Shown here piece after piece: positions 53,301-60,815 of a DNA stretch of 64,000 nucleotides. Made by a program: the position numbers and the translations under genes. Origin of the DNA: Candidatus Lutacidiplasma silvani (GTDB lineage: Archaea > Thermoplasmatota > Thermoplasmata > Lutacidiplasmatales > UBA184). The stretch is taken from contig JAKIVZ010000009.1 in the NCBI GenBank assembly GCA_022750295.1, positions 24,505-88,504 of the forward strand. Reading direction: 5' to 3'. The notes beneath the pieces are model-generated. The model did no database searches. It was not told where the DNA came from and was given only the letters and a program-made list of their open reading frames with translations. Numbering within the stretch: position 1 is the first letter of the stretch; the number at the start of each line of letters is the position of its first letter.

Positions 53301-53783
53301 GCTCTCGAGTTCGGCGTCTTCCCCTCGAGAGTTACGTTGGGGGGTACGGTGGAGTTCACCGCGATTGCGGAGAACGCCTCGGGCAGCGTCGCGTTCGCCT
53401 ACTCCGGGCTGCCACCGGGGTGCGCACCCGCCTCCGAGCCCGTTCTCACATGCAGTCCTCGATCGACCGGAAACTTTTCCGTCGAGCTGGTCGTCAGCGA
53501 TGGCTTAGGGCGAAACACGACCGCCAAGGCAGCCCTCCAGGTCCAGCTCGCCCCCACCAACGTGGGGGACCGAAGCAACAACCCAATGGAGCTAGCTTGG
53601 GAGACCGCGGGGGCCCTAGCTCTTCTGTCGGCGCTTGCAGGAGCCGTCCTCGGAGGGATTGTTTTCAGGTGGCTGGACCGAAGGCGCGGGCGAGTCTCCG
53701 AATCGAGGACTGAGCCGAACTCGGATGAGGACGCGCGATCCGATCGCAATGGTAGTCCAGGCCAACCTCCCGACGGGCACTAA
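50400..53783 (+). CDS. Large secreted YVTN-propeller protein with Ig-like modules
   Basis: 1127 residues from ATG at 50400. Signal helix (4-24), a short linker, then about 680 residues of YVTN/NHL propeller repeats (N-G-x-V-Y-V-A-x, VIDxxNNSLV, G-x-x-P-x-x-I-A-x-D). Four Ig/PKD-like modules of about 85 residues follow, each with a Y-x-x-LP-x-GC-x-x-x...C pattern giving a likely disulfide per module. One membrane helix (about 1070-1092) and a polar tail end it. Codon use is less GC-extreme than in the 8-10 kb propeller gene, fitting a more recent arrival. Likely adhesin or surface receptor. Confidence 0.8.
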   Translation: MDLAPFIPILILLLLVNMTPCLAGGSRATPARPNTPVSVTVRAIGAHLYAPVGPRANPPLRVTPVFPSATNNTLPPEKIAYTIEPLNGSLLQGRHASNLLVSPTGLEFDSLTNQLLVGDAGGNDVFSVNASTGRLVRAISDFPTSTGSDPESFALDPRTDILWVANQGAGITAIDLTNDTLIKRIPLTAGADGIAYDPINGMVYAVGFDGNLTVVNATTQSVVGVRAVGAGCQQSLAFDPASDSIYVGGGGCRNGVLVVDPTTLNTTAQIQAPVAAGLDAYAVMYDPVANVMVLPSVTSGNVSFVNATTNTLLTTVTLDSTAGFVTGLAINLARQEIYVSPAGLTDGTGIAVLNASSLAYERELPGRGGPTWMQYDPTRNDLFEVDQGSGTISIWNGLTDTLSVPSAPMRTPYFGATYDGGNGLVYIATNNAYDDCTAPGSLTVLDPSVRPNLGGSIPTGDGPQQVAVDPATHRIYVTNLCSNTVSVIDDQNNSLVNLSVPVGSGPEGIAIDPDNGLVYISDIYDGSIWTINQTTLASSRLLNFSNDAEPSALAYDSTNHRMFVALYGADNVAVINTTSGALLPTTIPVGVNPQALMFDSANGVVYVACSASAALFLVNASSLTSAGSIPTDQGPVAMALDATAGILYVANVNSGSVDLINTSSETRLSGYVRVLTAPLGIAYVPADNQLDVTDENFGTVSVLANAPEIVSLTASPNSTETGVRTYLTGQVSNGTEPYDYSVGNLPAGCGPNTGFDLNCSIATPGVYRIYFNVTDAAGYAGWGILRLAVRASFGQVDLSAIPTVLDTGQTLVLQLNVSGGTSPLSFGYFGLPTGCVSVDNATLACRPESAGTFNISAQISDAIGGVVEASTGVTVNPPPMVLDFATNPPVAYPNSSITISTVVAGGTGPLTYSYRNLPEGCSSASLPALLCVPSEPGNYSLSVVVTDSSNDSTSAATQLLVAVRPPLALEFGVFPSRVTLGGTVEFTAIAENASGSVAFAYSGLPPGCAPASEPVLTCSPRSTGNFSVELVVSDGLGRNTTAKAALQVQLAPTNVGDRSNNPMELAWETAGALALLSALAGAVLGGIVFRWLDRRRGRVSESRTEPNSDEDARSDRNGSPGQPPDGH

Positions 53784-54013
53784 TCGGAGTATTGGGCATC
53801 GTTCTTTCCTGTATCCCCCGCATCACCGTGCACTCTCCCATCATTCCCGATCTGGGTGCGCTCGGTTGGCGGCGAGGGTTGGCGGCTTGGAACTCGCGGT
53901 CCAGAGCCTGTCGCTCGTCTGACGACTTGTTCCGAACGTTCGGCGGTTTGGTTTCCTGGGCCTTCCGGCGCGTCAAGGATCGCCAGGCCCGCCGACCACC
54001 CCGGTCGCCTTCC

Positions 54014-54126
54014 GTGCCGACCCCGCCGGTTGTGCCGACCTATGAGAAAGGACCAGGGGTCATCGGCACGGCCGAGTTTCGGCCCGGGTCGGCACGCTGG
54101 GTCTCACGCTGAGCCGGGGTCGGCAC
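54014..54126. repeat. Cluster of inverted repeats
   Basis: GTGCCGACCCCG at 54014-54025 is the exact reverse complement of CGGGGTCGGCAC at 54115-54126. Two further copies of the core (GTGCCGACC at 54032-54040 and GGGTCGGCAC at 54086-54095) lie between, facing each other. The 403-nt interval around it (53784-54189) shows no convincing gene. It could fold into a nested cruciform, act as a bidirectional terminator, or be the trace of a small mobile element. Confidence 0.55.
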
Positions 54127-54189
54127 ACGCCTGCGAATCGCGAGTCACCGCTGCTGCCGCTCCCGGAGGACCAGGGGACCCCTCGTAGC

Positions 54190-54447
54190 TTACGACGCGA
54201 CACCATGGGGCTCGGCCCGTTCGGTACGGAATCCGACGTTTGCGATGATCGCGCCTGCGACCGAGAGCAGCACACCGGCCGCCAGCAGTCCAAGGAACCC
54301 GGTCAATGTCCAGGCCGAGCCGGGCGCCACGCAGCTCGCGCTCGCGAGGCACGCGTCGAACGCCGCGAACCACTCCGCGACCACGGCGGAGAGCATCAGC
54401 CCGACCGCAAGGACGATGGCCCCGGTCGCGAGCAGCCGGGGGGTCAT
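54190..54447 (-). CDS. Small two-helix membrane protein
   Basis: 85 residues from ATG at 54447: membrane helix (6-26), a short outside loop with two cysteines (FDACLASASCVAPGS), a second helix (about 47-72) and a basic tail. A longer reading from 54570 adds a 41-residue Pro-rich segment that overlaps a strong hairpin and looks non-coding. Unknown function; found between the propeller protein and the interrupted surface-protein gene. Confidence 0.5.
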   Translation of the reverse strand: MTPRLLATGAIVLAVGLMLSAVVAEWFAAFDACLASASCVAPGSAWTLTGFLGLLAAGVLLSVAGAIIANVGFRTERAEPHGVAS

Positions 54448-54520
54448 GCCCGGTTCCGGTCGCGGTGGATCGTTCGGCGAGTGGGGGCTCGGCGTCGTTG
54501 GTTTCGGATGCGGTCTCGCA

Positions 54521-54551
54521 CCTTGCTCCCTCGTGGGGAGAGGGAGCAAGG
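54521..54551. repeat. Perfect 12-bp hairpin
   Basis: CCTTGCTCCCTC and GAGGGAGCAAGG flank the 7-nt loop GTGGGGA. It sits in the interval between two divergent starts (54447 minus, 54681 plus), so a terminator role is not obvious; a similar-looking hairpin occurs at 60758-60796. Confidence 0.6.
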
Positions 54552-54680
54552 GCGAGGAATCGAGGCTCACACGCGGGGGGGACCCCGAGCGAAGCGAGGG
54601 GGAGGACCCGCGGTCGGACGCGGTCTGGTTCGGGGAACCGATATCTAGAGCTGGACCCCTCCCAATCGCGTTCGGACTCG

Positions 54681-55028
54681 ATGGCGCTCCTCCGAAGGCT
54701 CTGCCTTCCGCTCTTCGTTCTCGCGCTCCTTGTCTCGCAGACCGGAATTGCTACCCTTGAAGTGGGCGACGGCCACGACCCGACTGGTTCCGCGCTCCCG
54801 ACCGGCGCCCGGTCGGTGGGATTCGAATCTGGGTTGAGCCCGAGGCACCCTGGATCGGCTCTGGGCCGTTCTTCCGGCTTGCTGCATGACTTCCTGACTT
54901 CGCCAGGCCAGCGGTCATACTCAGCTACCGTGACCGGGCCGGGCTATGTCTCAAAGACGGTCGTCCTCTACAACGAATCCGTTCAACCAGGGACCGTGCC
55001 TGCCTACCCCGTTTCGGGTGTGGATGCA
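54681..55028 (+). pseudogene. Secreted-protein gene cut by the IS1182-type element
   Basis: From ATG at 54681 a signal peptide is clear (MALLRRLCLPLFVLALLVSQ), followed by 96 residues of a mature domain with TVTGPGYVSKTVVLYNESV. A TATA-like ATATCTAG lies about 30-40 nt upstream. At codon 116 the sequence enters the left end of the insertion element; translation would stop 12 codons later at 55064. Beyond the right end, the frame stops within about 20 codons and no rest of the gene is seen, so the downstream part was lost. It resembled the other secreted proteins of the window. Confidence 0.6.
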
Positions 55029-55032
55029 CTAG

Positions 55033-56494
55033 GAGCCCGTAGCGCTACTCGCCGCGCCTGTTGACGACGGCTCGAACGATGGTACTATAGCCGGCCTCGT
55101 CTATTGTCGGGCATGCCTACCGACGGCGGTCCGACGTTCCGGAAGTACGACCCGAAGCAGACGCTCCTCCTCCCTCCCAACCTCGACGAGTGGCTCCCGA
55201 AAGATCACCTCGCTCGGATCGTCGCCCAAGTCGTCGACGAGCACCTCGACCTCGGGCCGCTCCTCGCCACTTACCGGAACGCCGAGGGAGGATTCCCGGC
55301 CTTCGACCCTCGACTCCAGCTCAAGGTTCTCCTCTACGGCTACTGTGTCGGCGTCGTGAGTTCGCGGCGGCTCGAGAAGGCGACCTACGAGGACCTCGCC
55401 GTCCGGTGGCTCGCCACGGACCAGCATCCGCACTTCACCACGCTCGCCCGGTTCCGACGGCGCAACCTGCCACTCATGGACGGCCTCTTCCACCAGGTCC
55501 TCGCTCTCTGCCGGGAGGCAGGGCTCGTGAAGCTCGGACGGGTGGCGCTCGACGGGACGAAGATCAAGGCGAGCGCCTCACGCCACAAGTCGAAGAGCTA
55601 CGCTCGGCTCCGGGAGGAAGAGGACGAGCTCCGTCGGATCGCGCGAGAGATCCTCCGCGAGGCCCAGAAGGTCGACGAGGAGGAGGACAAACTCTACGGG
55701 GCGGAAAAGAACCCGCTCGTGCACCCGTTCCCGTCGGACTGGAAGGAACGACTGAAGAAGGCGAAGGAGGCCCGCACGGCGCTCGAGGAGCGGGCGCGGA
55801 AGGACGGCAAGGAGGAGCCGGCGACGACGGCCCAGTACAACTTCACCGACCCGGACTCGCGCATCGTGCAGGACAGTGGAAACAAGCGGGCGTTCATCCA
55901 GGGATACAACGCCCAGGCCGCGGTGGACGCCGAGAGTCAGGTGATCGTGATGGCGGCGATCACCGAGGAGAACGGAGACGGGCGGCACCTCGGTCCGATG
56001 GTCGAGGAGATCGCGCGGGAGCTCGGCGGGGTTCCGCCGAAGCTTCTCGCCGATGCGGGGTACTTCTCGGAGAGCCAGATCCGCGCGGTGGAAGCGAAGG
56101 GTGTGTCGGTCTACTGCCCGCCAGACTCTTGGCGGGTGACCGACGGAACTCCCTGCCCGAGGGGACGACCACCGAACGCCGAGACGTTTACGCAGAGGTT
56201 CCGACGGAAAGTCCGGAGCCGTCGGGGGCGAGCGGAATACCGGTGGCGGAAGGTCAGTGTGGAGCCGGTGTTCGGTCAGATCAAACAGGGCCGAGGCCTG
56301 CGGCAGTTCCATCTCCGAGGGAAGGCGAAGGTCGGGGCGGAGTGGAAGCTCATCTGCCTGACCCACAATCTGAGAAAGCTGCACGTCGCGAGCCTCGGGT
56401 AGCGGCCCGAGGCAACCGACCACAAGGGTCGAACGGACGAGAGACCTGAGGATCTGTCACTGTCGAGCGCCGAATGCCGTAGGGCTACGGGCTC
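55033..56494 (+). mobile_element. IS1182-family insertion sequence
   Basis: 1462 bp. Terminal inverted repeats match 15 of 16 bases: GAGCCCGTAGCGCTAC at 55033-55048 and the reverse complement of GAGCCCGTAGCCCTAC at 56479-56494. It is flanked on both sides by CTAG (55029-55032 and 56495-56498), a likely 4-bp target duplication. One transposase gene fills it. The left flank is an interrupted surface-protein gene, the right flank is the promoter of the gene at 56535. Confidence 0.85.
55113..56402 (+). CDS. IS1182-family transposase
   Basis: 429 residues from ATG at 55113; a TTG three codons earlier is less likely because TACTATAG at about 55083-55090 lies 23-30 nt before the ATG. The N-terminal DUF772-type domain (FRKYDPKQTLLLPPNLDEWL, LKVLLYGYCVGVVSSRRLEK) is followed by a DDE core: VALDGTKIKASA (first Asp), then LLADAGYFSE (second Asp) and a late VEPVFGQIKQGRGLRQF with the glutamate. 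Charged coiled coil at about 165-235 is typical. It appears intact, so the element may be active. Confidence 0.9.
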   Translation: MPTDGGPTFRKYDPKQTLLLPPNLDEWLPKDHLARIVAQVVDEHLDLGPLLATYRNAEGGFPAFDPRLQLKVLLYGYCVGVVSSRRLEKATYEDLAVRWLATDQHPHFTTLARFRRRNLPLMDGLFHQVLALCREAGLVKLGRVALDGTKIKASASRHKSKSYARLREEEDELRRIAREILREAQKVDEEEDKLYGAEKNPLVHPFPSDWKERLKKAKEARTALEERARKDGKEEPATTAQYNFTDPDSRIVQDSGNKRAFIQGYNAQAAVDAESQVIVMAAITEENGDGRHLGPMVEEIARELGGVPPKLLADAGYFSESQIRAVEAKGVSVYCPPDSWRVTDGTPCPRGRPPNAETFTQRFRRKVRSRRGRAEYRWRKVSVEPVFGQIKQGRGLRQFHLRGKAKVGAEWKLICLTHNLRKLHVASLG

Positions 56495-56496
56495 CT

Positions 56497-56504
56497 AGTA
56501 TATC
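56497..56504 (+). promoter_or_regulatory. TATA-like box at the IS border, for the gene at 56535
   Basis: AGTATATC overlaps the last bases of the CTAG duplication and lies 31-38 nt before the ATG at 56535. The insertion therefore landed at the edge of this promoter, leaving its core intact. Confidence 0.45.
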
Positions 56505-56534
56505 GACCATCTCGACCTTTGAGCCGTCGACTCG

Positions 56535-57494
56535 ATGGCACTAGTCCGAGTTGAGAACGCCGGGGACATCCGGTCGGCGCTCACAATGGAGGTAGCCGAG
56601 GTGGAGCGGCTTCTCGCCGGCCCGCTCGCAGGATTGCGGCATTCCGAACCACGAACCCGAGATCGCCACCTACTCTGGTCTATGCTCGAGGCGACCCGGC
56701 AGTGGCTGGGAGCCACCAACTTCTCCTCCCACAAGATCGAGGGATACTCGATCGAGCTCCTCGGGGTGGGAGCACTATTGCGAGCGAGAGCGGGCGACCC
56801 CGGACTGCCTGAGTTGGTCGCGGGTATGGTAGAAGCGTCCCAGTACATCCACGCGATGGGGGTGCTTGGTGTCGCCTACGCGATTGCTGACCAACCCTGG
56901 GCCCGGCACGTTACTCTGCTCCGAAAGGAAACCCAGCGACCAGGACGAATTGCGGACCTCCGTGTGGAGGTGACCGAAGGCGGCAAGTTCGACATCGAAG
57001 TCAAGGCTCCTCGAACCTTGAGGGATCCGAATCGGCCCGTGCGAGTCAAGGCCGCCCGAAGGATCGTGGCGACTGCGATCATGGAAGCCTGCAACCCCAA
57101 GAACCCGCAGCTGCCCCCAGGATCGCCCGGAATGGTCGCGATTGTTGGTCACGATCTTCGAGAGAGGGATGGCCGCACCCTCGAGAGCGCCGGCAACGGC
57201 TACCTACAGCGTCGCGGCGGGCTGAATCCGTGGCTGATGGGGGTCCTCATGATTGAACTGCGGCGGCAGGCGTCCTTCGGTGACCCGACCGAGATTGTTC
57301 TCCCAGATGGGAGACGACAACGCACACGCCAGTTGAGGGCAACCTTCGGCAGTCGTCGAAACTACTCTCGGAATCCGGCGTATGTCGGGAACGTCCAACT
57401 GAATCTCGAGGAAGGGCACGATCCCGCGAAGGAGAATCTGGACTTCCGTCTCGGGGCGCTAAACCCTATGGGGGGTGTCAGTGGAGAACGTTGA
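56535..57494 (+). CDS. PD-(D/E)XK-nuclease-like protein of unknown family
   Basis: 319 residues. The middle part reads IADLRVEVTEGGKFDIEVKAP, with D141, E155 and K157 spaced as in PD-(D/E)XK nucleases (Asp, then E-x-K on the next strand). A helical N-terminal region (15-130, with HKIEGYSIELLGVGALLR) precedes it; the C-terminal third has VAIVGHDLRERDG and a basic segment. The family is not recognised. Its end overlaps the next gene by 20 nt, so the two are co-expressed. Position between an IS element and HEPN-type genes suggests a defence role, which is inference. Confidence 0.55.
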   Translation: MALVRVENAGDIRSALTMEVAEVERLLAGPLAGLRHSEPRTRDRHLLWSMLEATRQWLGATNFSSHKIEGYSIELLGVGALLRARAGDPGLPELVAGMVEASQYIHAMGVLGVAYAIADQPWARHVTLLRKETQRPGRIADLRVEVTEGGKFDIEVKAPRTLRDPNRPVRVKAARRIVATAIMEACNPKNPQLPPGSPGMVAIVGHDLRERDGRTLESAGNGYLQRRGGLNPWLMGVLMIELRRQASFGDPTEIVLPDGRRQRTRQLRATFGSRRNYSRNPAYVGNVQLNLEEGHDPAKENLDFRLGALNPMGGVSGER

Positions 57495-57945
57495 CCCGCG
57501 CGCCCTCCGAGACCTAGGAGACGTGCCCGGCACTCCGGGTCTGCAGGTCCACGCGGATCGGATCAAGGCAGAACTTGAGCGACTGTTTCCGGGACGCGTC
57601 TTCCGCTGCTTCCCTGTCTCTGCCCGTGAGCCTGTCCGGGTGCCTACGGGGTATCATCCCATCGAAATTCATCTCGACCGCGAGGCATCGGAAGCCGCAG
57701 CCGCATTCCAGCACTTACGAGATCGAGTCGAGCTCGCGCTGACAGAGACCGAGCTCATGCTCAGCCAGCCCGGAACTGGGGGCACATACCTCCGGACCGA
57801 CGACGGATTGCGGCGCCCGATTCTCGGACCGCATGACGAAGGACACCAGTCGGTCGTCGGCTGGTCGTTTACCGTTTACATCGCACCACTCATGGTCCGC
57901 GCCGAGGACATCGAACTGATGAACGAGCGCGTGCGAAGTCAGTGA
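57475..57945 (+). CDS. Hypothetical partner of the nuclease-like protein
   Basis: 156 residues from GTG at 57475 (a second GTG two codons later is equally possible). The sequence is acidic and mixed alpha/beta: LQVHADRIKAELERLFPGR, IEIHLDREASEAAAAFQHL, VELALTETELML, VVGWSFTVYIAPLMV. No membrane helix or known motif. Translational overlap with the upstream gene implies the products work together. Confidence 0.55.
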   Translation: MSVENVDPRALRDLGDVPGTPGLQVHADRIKAELERLFPGRVFRCFPVSAREPVRVPTGYHPIEIHLDREASEAAAAFQHLRDRVELALTETELMLSQPGTGGTYLRTDDGLRRPILGPHDEGHQSVVGWSFTVYIAPLMVRAEDIELMNERVRSQ

Positions 57946-58079
57946 AGTCCTGCAGGCCTATACTTACCGCGCGAGCGGGGAGGCGGGGTCGGGAGTCGGG
58001 GTTGGGCCCCCAGGTACCTCGCTGAACTCCCGCCAACGTTTCCTTTAGAGAGGTGGGAGTCTATCGCCTTCCTCCCCCC

Positions 58080-59153
58080 ATGAATCGCGAGGCGAAGAAC
58101 CTGTTCTCCCGGGCCGTGGACTCCCTCGTGCTCTCCGTCGAACACTTCAACCGCCCGCATGACCGCGGTCGAGTCGAGGCCGTCCTAATCCTCCTCGACC
58201 ACTCACTCGAACTTCTGCTCAAGGCAGCCATCCTTCATCGAGGAGGAAGGATTCGGAAGCGGAGGGCAACCACCACTCTTGGATTCGAGGCGTGCGTGAA
58301 TGCCTGCCTTCTGGAGCCGAGATTCAAATTCCTGAAACCTGAGGAGGCGGATACCCTCCGGATCTCCAATAGCCTGAGGGACGGAGCCCAGCACCACTTC
58401 ATCATCGTCTCAGAAGAGCAGCTCTACCTCACGATCCAGTCCGGGGTGACACTGTTCGACGACATCCTGTCCCGTGTCTTCGGCAAGAAGCTGGCCGACT
58501 TTGTCCCGCAACGTGTGCTGCCGATCTCGACGATGCCCCCGCAGGACTTCCCATCGCTCATGGAGCGGGAGATTGCCGAGATTAAAGGGCTCTTGGTTGC
58601 CGGCTCGCGGCGGAAATCCGAGGCACGGGGGCGCCTTCGTACTATTGCCCTCATCGACGGGGCGATGCGCCAGGATCCCCGACACCCCACCGACAAGGAG
58701 CTTCATGAGAAGTTGGCCCAACTCGCATCGGCGGACTGGATGAGCATCTTTCCGGGAGCGGCATCCCTCAGAATCAGCGCGGATGGAACCGGGCACGCGA
58801 TTTCTCTCCGATTGACCAAGTCCGATGGAATCCCGGTACGCCTCGCGAAGGAGGGAGAGCCCACAGCGACCGTCGTAGCGATTCGGAAGGTCGACACGCT
58901 CTCCTTCTACAGCTACCGGCTGAAGTCGCTGGCCGGGGCCGTTGCACTCTCGCCATCTCGGGCGCTCTCGGTCATCCGATTCTTGAAACTGCAGGAGGAT
59001 GAAGAGTGCTTCAAACAGCTCCAGATTGGCAAGTCGATCTTCAAGTGCTACAGCCCGACGGCGGTGGCGAGAATCAAGGAAGCCCTCCCGGGCCTGGACA
59101 TGGCGAAGGTGTGGGAGCAGGCTGGCCTTGCCCGACACAAGAAGGCGGTCTAA
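58080..59153 (+). CDS. DUF3644 (HEPN-like) protein
   Basis: 357 residues from ATG at 58080; TTTAGAG at 58043-58049 lies about 31-37 nt upstream and favours this over an ATG nine codons earlier. The N-terminal half matches DUF3644: EAVLILLDHSLELLLKAAIL, TTLGFEACVNACLL, FLKPEEADTLRISNSLRDGAQHHF, SEEQLYLTIQSGVTLFDDIL. The RDGAQHH segment is the R-x4-6-H motif expected of HEPN ribonucleases. The C-terminal half ends in a helix-turn-like YSPTAVARIKEALPGLD segment. DUF3644 proteins occur in variable, often defence-rich regions. Likely an RNase effector. Confidence 0.75.
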   Translation: MNREAKNLFSRAVDSLVLSVEHFNRPHDRGRVEAVLILLDHSLELLLKAAILHRGGRIRKRRATTTLGFEACVNACLLEPRFKFLKPEEADTLRISNSLRDGAQHHFIIVSEEQLYLTIQSGVTLFDDILSRVFGKKLADFVPQRVLPISTMPPQDFPSLMEREIAEIKGLLVAGSRRKSEARGRLRTIALIDGAMRQDPRHPTDKELHEKLAQLASADWMSIFPGAASLRISADGTGHAISLRLTKSDGIPVRLAKEGEPTATVVAIRKVDTLSFYSYRLKSLAGAVALSPSRALSVIRFLKLQEDEECFKQLQIGKSIFKCYSPTAVARIKEALPGLDMAKVWEQAGLARHKKAV

Positions 59154-59269
59154 TCAGAAGGGGCGCCGACGTTGGGTCCTACGTCAACCCTTGCATGGCG
59201 CGCGAGCGAGGAGGCGAGGGCGGGGAAGAGGGTTTGGCTGGGCCGAATCCTATTTCCGGTCTGCGGCTC

Positions 59270-59971
59270 TCAGCCTTCAGGTAGCCCCTCGCGGGGTTTG
59301 TCACCCGGCTCCCTCATCAGGCCGTCGAGCGCCTCGTCGAAGCTTTCGCGATCGCCCCTGAATATCGCGTGGGCAATGGGCGCAATCTTTGCGAACTCCT
59401 CGTCGCTCGGATAGGTCCGCGAGAATTGCTCGAGCAGAGGACTAACGATACTTGCCAATCCGAGGTACTCGTCAGCTGTTGGCGGGGAGGAGGATTGCCC
59501 CCCCGACGGCTTTGGGGTGGAGTAAAGCGCGGCCTCCTTGCGCCGCTGACCCTCCCTCAGAACACGTACTATTGCGGGGTTGCGGAGCATGCGGGTGATA
59601 CTCTCGCGAAGCCCCGCACTTCGTTCGAGTAGGATGCTCCGAAACTCACGGGGGTCGTCCGGCATGGGAGGGAACTTGGACGGATCGAGCATTCCGGACA
59701 TGGACGCAATAGTGAGACCTATTCGCAGCCTCTCGAGGTGCATCCCCCCACTCGCGAGGTCGCGCTCCCTGATGTGCCACCATACTGGCGGGTCCTTCCA
59801 GTCGATGATGCCCGACTCGGTCAGCAAGCGAATTCCCGCTATTGCAAGCTCCTCTAAGGCGATCGCGGCCAGGAAGTACGCGTCCGCGTAGTAGCCGCCC
59901 TTCGCCAATAGTTGGGAGCCGGCGAGATGTTCACGCGCCTTGGCCGCAGCCGCCTTCGTCAGCTCGAACAC
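59270..59971 (-). CDS. AbiV-like HEPN protein
   Basis: 233 residues. The N-terminal helices read AKAREHLAGSQLLAKGGYYADAYFLAAIALEELAIAGI, the pattern of AbiV-type HEPN proteins (A-x-x-L-x-x-x-G-x-Y-x-x-A-x-x-LA-x-x-A-x-EE). The expected R-x4-6-H motif of active HEPN RNases is not clearly present, although HIRERD occurs near residue 66. AbiV of Lactococcus blocks phage translation; equivalence here is inference. It is convergent with the DUF3644 gene, 116 nt apart. Confidence 0.65.
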   Translation of the reverse strand: MFELTKAAAAKAREHLAGSQLLAKGGYYADAYFLAAIALEELAIAGIRLLTESGIIDWKDPPVWWHIRERDLASGGMHLERLRIGLTIASMSGMLDPSKFPPMPDDPREFRSILLERSAGLRESITRMLRNPAIVRVLREGQRRKEAALYSTPKPSGGQSSSPPTADEYLGLASIVSPLLEQFSRTYPSDEEFAKIAPIAHAIFRGDRESFDEALDGLMREPGDKPREGLPEG

Positions 59972-60147
59972 GGTCGAGTGGGGAAAGGACGAGATCTCGT
60001 TTGACGGTTCGTACCTGACCCGACGGGACGCGCGACTCGGTGGGCTATCGGGAAGGGAGGCAGACCTCGCGGACGCCGCCCGGGCGAGGCGGGGACGGCG
60101 TAGATCAGGGCTTCCGACCCAGTGAGGAGGAAGCCTGGGATGCCCGG

Positions 60148-60645
60148 TTACCCACCTTGGTGAAGTCTCCTATCCGCGGCCGGGCGATTTCCCTTCCGCC
60201 AGTACCTCACGTCGGACACAATCGCTTGGGCTTGATTCCGAGTGACGTAGGACGGGTCATCGTCCGAATAGAAGCAGGTCGACGCGAGACTGTTGCCCAA
60301 CATGGAAAGGGATTCCCATGGGTACTCCCCGCGCCAGATCAGATCACGCGAGAGACCGGTAGTCCAGTACCGGACGACTCCGGCCTCGTTCAGTTCGATC
60401 CCGAGATTCGTCCCCATGCTCCCCATCAGAACGGCGACGACGCCAAAGATGGCGCCAACGACGAGATCCAGTTCGAGAACTCCCTGGCGCGGGGCTCCCC
60501 GACCGAGCGCGGTCCACGAGATGAACAGAGCTATGGGCACCGCGATCACCGCGGTGAATCCCGCGACGGCGAGATACTGCCGGGCGTTACTGGGCCGCAC
60601 GAGCCGTGGCCACGGCACATCGAGACGGCGAATCTGATCGAACAC
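60148..60645 (-). CDS. Membrane protein with bacterial-PH-like domain (copy 1)
   Basis: 165 residues: two membrane helices (26-46 and 60-80), followed by a small beta-rich domain (LGIELNEAGVVRYW, YPWESLSML) of the bacterial-PH type. The same plan is seen in the gene at 60816 on the same strand, though sequence identity is low. Function unknown; such proteins often occur in variable regions near defence or immunity genes. Confidence 0.55.
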   Translation of the reverse strand: MFDQIRRLDVPWPRLVRPSNARQYLAVAGFTAVIAVPIALFISWTALGRGAPRQGVLELDLVVGAIFGVVAVLMGSMGTNLGIELNEAGVVRYWTTGLSRDLIWRGEYPWESLSMLGNSLASTCFYSDDDPSYVTRNQAQAIVSDVRYWRKGNRPAADRRLHQGG

Positions 60646-60757
60646 CGATAGCCCTCAGCATTGACCCACCGGCGACCAAACCCAAAGCCATTGCGCGACC
60701 GCCGTGGCGCGAGGTCGGTCGGCGTCCCGGCGGGCTCCTGGGTGCTGCTCGCGGGCT

Positions 60758-60796
60758 GCATAGCTCGTTCCCCGCGCAGAGGGGAACGAGGGATGC
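60758..60796 (-). terminator. Hairpin downstream of the gene at 60816
   Basis: CTCGTTCCCC (60764-60773) and GGGGAACGAG (60781-60790) pair perfectly around the loop GCGCAGA; after a 2-nt mismatch the stem continues with GCAT/ATGC. It starts about 20 nt after the stop codon of the minus-strand gene ending at 60816. There is no T-tract, so it may stabilise the 3' end rather than terminate. It could equally be a repeat related to the hairpin at 54521. Confidence 0.45.
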
Positions 60797-60815
60797 GGCG
60801 GATCTGCCGACCGAC

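Noticed and set aside
54014..54126. CRISPR-like repeat array
   Set aside because: The repeated units are short, partly inverted and irregularly spaced; no direct repeats with uniform spacers are present anywhere in the window.
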